Shown here: positions 7,017 to 9,419 of the stretch, one piece after another
Layout of the letters: every line of letters starts with the position of its first letter
How positions within the stretch are numbered: position 1 is the first letter of the stretch
Assembly (NCBI GenBank): GCA_003647385.1
Contig: QMMT01000050.1
Span: 1 to 9,419, forward strand
DNA length: 9,419 nucleotides
Direction of reading: 5' to 3'
Source of the DNA: Deltaproteobacteria bacterium
GTDB taxonomy: Bacteria; Desulfobacterota; Desulfobacteria; Desulfobacterales; Desulfobacteraceae
Made by a program: the position numbers and the translations under genes
Notes under the pieces: generated by a model
Databases searched by the model: none
What the model was told of the DNA's origin: nothing
What the model saw: the letters and a program-made list of their open reading frames with translations, nothing else

Positions 7017-7175
7017 ATGAAAGATATGATTTATGTCCTTATTTTTTTGGGAATTTATATCCTGGTACAGGTCTATATCCTCCCCAAAATGGGGATATCC
7101 ACTTGAATGAAAGATGCCTGTCAGGTGACAGACAACAAAAAAAATAAAAAAAAACCATCTGAAAATAAAGAATAG
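7017..7175 (+). CDS. Probable 52-aa membrane selenoprotein (in-frame TGA as Sec)
   Basis: An ATG at 7017, with GAGGT 4 bases upstream, opens a frame of 29 codons encoding MKDMIYVLIFLGIYILVQVY and then ILPKMGIST, so residues 4-22 form one membrane helix. It meets TGA at 7104-7106. The same frame continues ATG AAA GAT GCC TGT... for 22 codons to TAG at 7173-7175. Reading TGA as selenocysteine gives IST-U-MKDACQ with U30 and C35 (UxxxxC), then a Lys/Asn-rich tail that is probably cytoplasmic by the positive-inside rule. A hairpin at 7118-7131 fits a bacterial SECIS. A strong sigma54 promoter is devoted to this ORF. I recognise no named family. The alternative is a 29-residue membrane peptide ending at TGA. 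The function is unknown; a membrane-anchored selenol/thiol redox site is the natural inference. Confidence 0.6.
7081..7095 (+). other. Small GC hairpin just before the TGA
   Basis: TCCCC (7081-7085) and GGGGA (7091-7095) pair around AAAAT within the coding sequence, 8 bases before the TGA. It may slow ribosomes or simply reflect the codons for LPKMG. It is not followed by a T-run, so it is not a terminator. Confidence 0.25.
7118..7131 (+). promoter_or_regulatory. Candidate bacterial SECIS hairpin
   Basis: CTGTC (7118-7122) pairs with GACAG (7127-7131) to close an AGGT loop (7123-7126). The stem can be extended past one C/A mismatch by G-C and T-A pairs. The loop starts 16 bases after the TGA; in E. 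coli fdhF the AGGU of the SECIS loop starts about 17 bases after its UGA. A G within the first two loop bases and an apical GGU are the features that SelB recognises in fdhF. The bulged U of the fdhF stem is not obvious here, which is a weakness. Confidence 0.55.
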
Positions 7176-7194
7176 GTTTATAAAAATTCAGATA

Positions 7195-7223
7195 TTGACA
7201 TTTTTGGTAACGTTACTTATGGT
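7195..7223 (+). promoter_or_regulatory. Sigma70-type promoter for the sigma54 activator gene
   Basis: A perfect -35 (TTGACA, 7195-7200) is followed after 17 bases by TATGGT (7218-7223), four of six matches to TATAAT. The expected start is near 7230. Operator site 3 lies in the spacer, and site 4 lies just after the start point, a geometry that suggests repression of the gene by its own product. Confidence 0.5.
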
Positions 7224-7254
7224 TAGACATACGATTGAAAAACGTTACCAAAAA
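7201..7254. promoter_or_regulatory. Paired palindromic operators (sites 3 and 4) within a 14-bp inverted repeat
   Basis: TTTTTGGTAACGTT (7201-7214) and its exact reverse complement (7241-7254) form a 14-bp inverted repeat with a 26-base gap. Inside are site 3, GTAACGTTAC (7207-7216, perfect palindrome), and site 4, AAAACGTTAC (7239-7248). Their CG centres are 32 bp apart, the same as sites 1 and 2. The right arm ends against the ribosome-binding site GGG (7255-7257) of the gene starting at 7265, so the mRNA hairpin could also hide that site. Most likely it is an autoregulatory operator. Confidence 0.7.
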
Positions 7255-7264
7255 GGGATAACAT

Positions 7265-8674
7265 ATGGAAACCTATCAATTATGGAATGTTAATTTTTTA
7301 AACCAGATTCTTGATACGATGGCAGAAGGTCTTTTTACGCTTGATGACCAGGGAATCATAACCTCCTGGAACAAATCAATGATAAAAATAACTGGGTATT
7401 CCGAACAAGAAGCTGTCGGAAATACCTGCAGTCTCATTCAATGCAGCCGGTGTTTCGGCAAAGAGTGCCCGGCCAATATTAATAAATGCGGCGTGATCAG
7501 GCATGGAAAGACAGAAGCCAAAGAATGTTTTCTTAAACACAAAGACGGCTACGATGTCGCTGTTATTAAAAATGCAAGGCTTGCGCGGGATGATAATGGG
7601 CAGATATTAGGAATAGTTGAAACCATTACAGACTTAACCGAATTAAAAAAAATAAAAAAAACAGCTGACGATGCTCAGAAAAAACTTAAAAAAGCATACC
7701 GGTTAGGGAATATTATCGGGAAAAGTGATGTGATGCAGAATGTGTTTGATGCCATTCGGGCAGCGGCAAACAGTCATGCCACAGTATTGATACAGGGTGA
7801 AAGTGGTACAGGAAAGGAACTGGTTGCCGGGGCCATTCACTATAGCAGTAATAATACTTCAAGCCCAATGATTACGGTAAATTGTTCGGCGCTTTCTGAA
7901 ACCTTGCTTGAAAGTGAGCTTTTCGGTCATGTGAAAGGGGCATTTACCGGCGCCCATAAAGATCGAAAAGGCAGGTTCGAAGAGGCGGATGGAGGGACGG
8001 TTTTCCTTGATGAAATTGGGGAATTGACGCCATATATGCAGGTAAAACTTTTGAGAGTCCTTCAGGAAAGAGAGATTGAAAGGGTAGGGGACTCAAAAAA
8101 AAGAAAAATTGATATCAGAATTATTGCCGCCACCCATAAAAATCTTTATGAACTGACGCAGCAGGGAAAATTTAGAGAAGATTTGTTCTATCGATTAAAG
8201 GTCTTTCCCATTCATGTACCCCCCTTAAAAAAACGCCGTGAAGATATCCCGATACTGGTCAGTCATTTTATTAAAAAAGGAAATAAGAGAGAGAATAAAT
8301 CCATAGAAAGTCTTGATTCACAAGGCATGAAGCGCTTGATGGAACACACCTGGCCAGGGAATATAAGAGAGCTGGAAAATGCCATTGAACATGCGTTTGT
8401 CATCTGTAATTCAAAGCAAATTGAACTCAAAGATCTGCCGATTGAGATAAGAGAAAACCAATGGAGCCTGGAAAATAATTCTCAAGTTAATCAATTTACT
8501 CAAGAAAATTTATATCGAAGAGAGGAAAATACCAGGTTGAATAGAGAGGATCTTTTAAAGTTGCTGGATGAGTGCGACTGGAATAAAGCGGAAGTGGGTC
8601 GTCGAATTCAAAAAAGTCGAACCTCTGTGTGGAAATACATGAAAAAATGGGAAATCCCATTGCAAAAGGCGTAA
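7265..8674 (+). CDS. PAS-domain sigma54-dependent transcriptional activator with Cys-rich sensor
   Basis: This 469-residue enhancer-binding protein has a PAS domain at about 8-125. Within it, six cysteines (C55, C60, C63, C68, C75, C88) lie in 34 residues, in a C-x4-C-x2-C-x4-C-P pattern suited to metal, Fe-S or disulfide sensing. After a Lys-rich linker comes the AAA+ domain (about 148-395), with Walker A GESGTGKE (178-185), the sigma54 contact loop GAFTGA (225-230), Walker B GGTVFLDE (243-250), arginine-finger region REDLFYRL (304-311) and WPGNIREL (363-370). A Fis-type helix-turn-helix occupies 428-464. There is no receiver domain, so activity is controlled through the PAS domain. GGG at 7255-7257 is 7 bases before the ATG. 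Four GTAACGTTAC-like sites upstream are its likely targets: one pair serving the sigma54 promoter of the small ORF, the other overlapping its own promoter. Confidence 0.93.
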   Translation: METYQLWNVNFLNQILDTMAEGLFTLDDQGIITSWNKSMIKITGYSEQEAVGNTCSLIQCSRCFGKECPANINKCGVIRHGKTEAKECFLKHKDGYDVAVIKNARLARDDNGQILGIVETITDLTELKKIKKTADDAQKKLKKAYRLGNIIGKSDVMQNVFDAIRAAANSHATVLIQGESGTGKELVAGAIHYSSNNTSSPMITVNCSALSETLLESELFGHVKGAFTGAHKDRKGRFEEADGGTVFLDEIGELTPYMQVKLLRVLQEREIERVGDSKKRKIDIRIIAATHKNLYELTQQGKFREDLFYRLKVFPIHVPPLKKRREDIPILVSHFIKKGNKRENKSIESLDSQGMKRLMEHTWPGNIRELENAIEHAFVICNSKQIELKDLPIEIRENQWSLENNSQVNQFTQENLYRREENTRLNREDLLKLLDECDWNKAEVGRRIQKSRTSVWKYMKKWEIPLQKA

Positions 8675-8689
8675 AGATGCAACTAAAGC

Positions 8690-8722
8690 AAAACCTTGCA
8701 GAAAAAATTCAGGCAAGGTTTT
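8690..8722. terminator. Bidirectional terminator between sigma54 activator and livF
   Basis: AAAACCTTGC (8690-8699) and GCAAGGTTTT (8713-8722) form a 10-bp stem around a 13-base loop, with T-rich flanks on both strands. It lies 16 bp after the activator stop codon and 12 bp beyond the stop of the convergent livF gene, so it can serve both. Confidence 0.8.
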
Positions 8723-8734
8723 TATCGGTTTTAC

Positions 8735-9419
8735 TTAAGCACCAAGATACGCTTTTTTAACATCCGGGTTATTAAGTAATTCATCTGCCGGCCCTTCAAG
8801 GATGAGCAACCCATTCTCTATTACATAACCCCTCTGGGCGAATTTCAAGGCGAGGCGGGCATTCTGTTCAACCAGCAGGATGGTTGTGCCCAATTTATTA
8901 ATTTCTTTTAATGCATCAAACATTTCAAGCATGAGAATCGGTGCCAGCCCCATGGAAGGCTCATCTAACAGCATGATTTTGCGACCGCTCATATACCCTC
9001 TTCCAACGGCAAGCATTTGCTGCTCACCACCGGATAAAGTACCGGCAAGCTGGTCTTTTCTCTCATCAAGCCTTGGAAACAGATTAAACACCCATTTTTT
9101 GTCTTTCTTGATCTGTTCCGGGTCTTTTCTGGCAAAGCAGGCAAGGATAAGATTTTCTGTTACCGTGAGGTTTCCAAAAATTCTTCTTCCTTCGGGTACG
9201 TGAGATATGCCTAATTTAGAGACAACTTTATCCGTACTGTATTTAAGAAGATCTATCCCTTCAAACTCAAGAACAGATCCGGGTTCGGCTGGAATCATTC
9301 TTGAAATTGCCCTTAAAGTAGTACTTTTCCCTGCACCATTGGCACCGATAATGGTTAAAATTGCACCTGCTTCAACGCTGAAATCAATTCCGTGAAGTGC
9401 TTTGATAGTTCCGTAAGAA
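8735..9419 (-). CDS. livF: Branched-chain amino acid ABC transporter ATP-binding protein LivF, 5'-truncated by window edge
   Basis: The minus-strand frame is open from the window edge and gives about 227 residues, nearly the full 235-240 of LivF; only the first few residues are missing. An internal ATG at 9298 is not the start, because Walker A (GANGAGKST) lies before it. Also visible are the LivF-type HVPEGRRIFGNLTVTENL (Q-loop region), signature LSGGEQQMLAVGRGYM, Walker B KIMLLDEPSMGLAP, the switch LLVEQNA and the end VKKAYLGA. It powers uptake of branched-chain amino acids or related compounds (such as urea or amides) with LivG, LivH, LivM and a binding protein, presumably encoded upstream, outside the window. 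It converges on the sigma54 activator gene across a terminator and is probably the last gene of its operon. Confidence 0.93.
   Translation of the reverse strand, partial: SYGTIKALHGIDFSVEAGAILTIIGANGAGKSTTLRAISRMIPAEPGSVLEFEGIDLLKYSTDKVVSKLGISHVPEGRRIFGNLTVTENLILACFARKDPEQIKKDKKWVFNLFPRLDERKDQLAGTLSGGEQQMLAVGRGYMSGRKIMLLDEPSMGLAPILMLEMFDALKEINKLGTTILLVEQNARLALKFAQRGYVIENGLLILEGPADELLNNPDVKKAYLGA

Noticed and set aside
7107..7175. Separate 22-codon ORF starting at the ATG right after the TGA
   Set aside because: It is in the same frame as the upstream ORF, with the nearest purine-rich stretch (GGGG, 7091-7094) 12 bases away inside a hairpin. A single read-through product explains the frame, the UxxxxC motif and the hairpin better.
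8735..9298. Complete 187-residue ABC ATPase starting at the ATG at 9298
   Set aside because: The frame is open upstream to the window edge and contains the essential Walker A motif there, so this ATG is internal.
1..9419. Mobile element, CRISPR array, tRNA or rRNA
   Set aside because: I found no transposase, integrase, direct-repeat array, tRNA-like cloverleaf or rRNA-like sequence on either strand by reading.

Overview
The window is AT-rich and looks like the chromosome of an anaerobic, sulfate-reducing-type Desulfobacterota, probably of the Desulfobacter/Desulfobacula kind. This is inferred from gene content: an RamA-like ASKHA/[2Fe-2S] protein, a PAS/AAA+ sigma54 activator, a Liv-type ABC ATPase, a short flavodoxin, a LolA-like/beta-barrel envelope pair, and a probable selenoprotein. 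No phage, transposon, CRISPR, rRNA or tRNA was seen.

Layout. Positions 3-629 (+) hold the 3' part of a LolA-like outer-membrane lipoprotein-sorting protein, followed at 679-1950 (+) by a secreted outer-membrane beta-barrel protein. A short flavodoxin lies at 2119-2595 (+), with a degenerate sigma54-type promoter upstream and a bidirectional terminator hairpin downstream. On the minus strand, three closely spaced genes read leftward from 6656 to 2668: thioredoxin, then a 695-aa zinc-finger/[2Fe-2S]/ASKHA protein, then an ACR3/BASS-like transporter fused to a UspA domain. Positions 6657-7264 form a dense regulatory region containing one tiny gene. A sigma54 enhancer-binding protein follows at 7265-8674 (+). 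A terminator hairpin and the 3' part of livF (8735-9419, -) close the window.

The most interesting part is 6840-7265. A near-perfect sigma54 promoter (TTGGCAC-N5-TTGCT) precedes a small ORF that encodes one membrane helix. Its apparent stop is an in-frame TGA (7104-7106). The frame stays open for 22 more codons and gives a U-M-K-D-A-C motif. A small hairpin with an AGGT loop begins at the distance expected of a bacterial SECIS. I therefore read this as a 52-aa membrane selenoprotein. Two pairs of GTAACGTTAC-like palindromes, each pair with exactly 32 bp between centres, lie upstream of the sigma54 promoter and across a predicted sigma70 promoter of the activator gene. The natural model is an activator with a cysteine-rich PAS domain that switches on the selenoprotein, possibly also the divergent thioredoxin operon, and represses itself. 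Together these suggest a redox- or metal-responsive module: sensor, membrane selenoprotein, thioredoxin, Fe-S/ASKHA protein and transporter-Usp. The joint function is inference.
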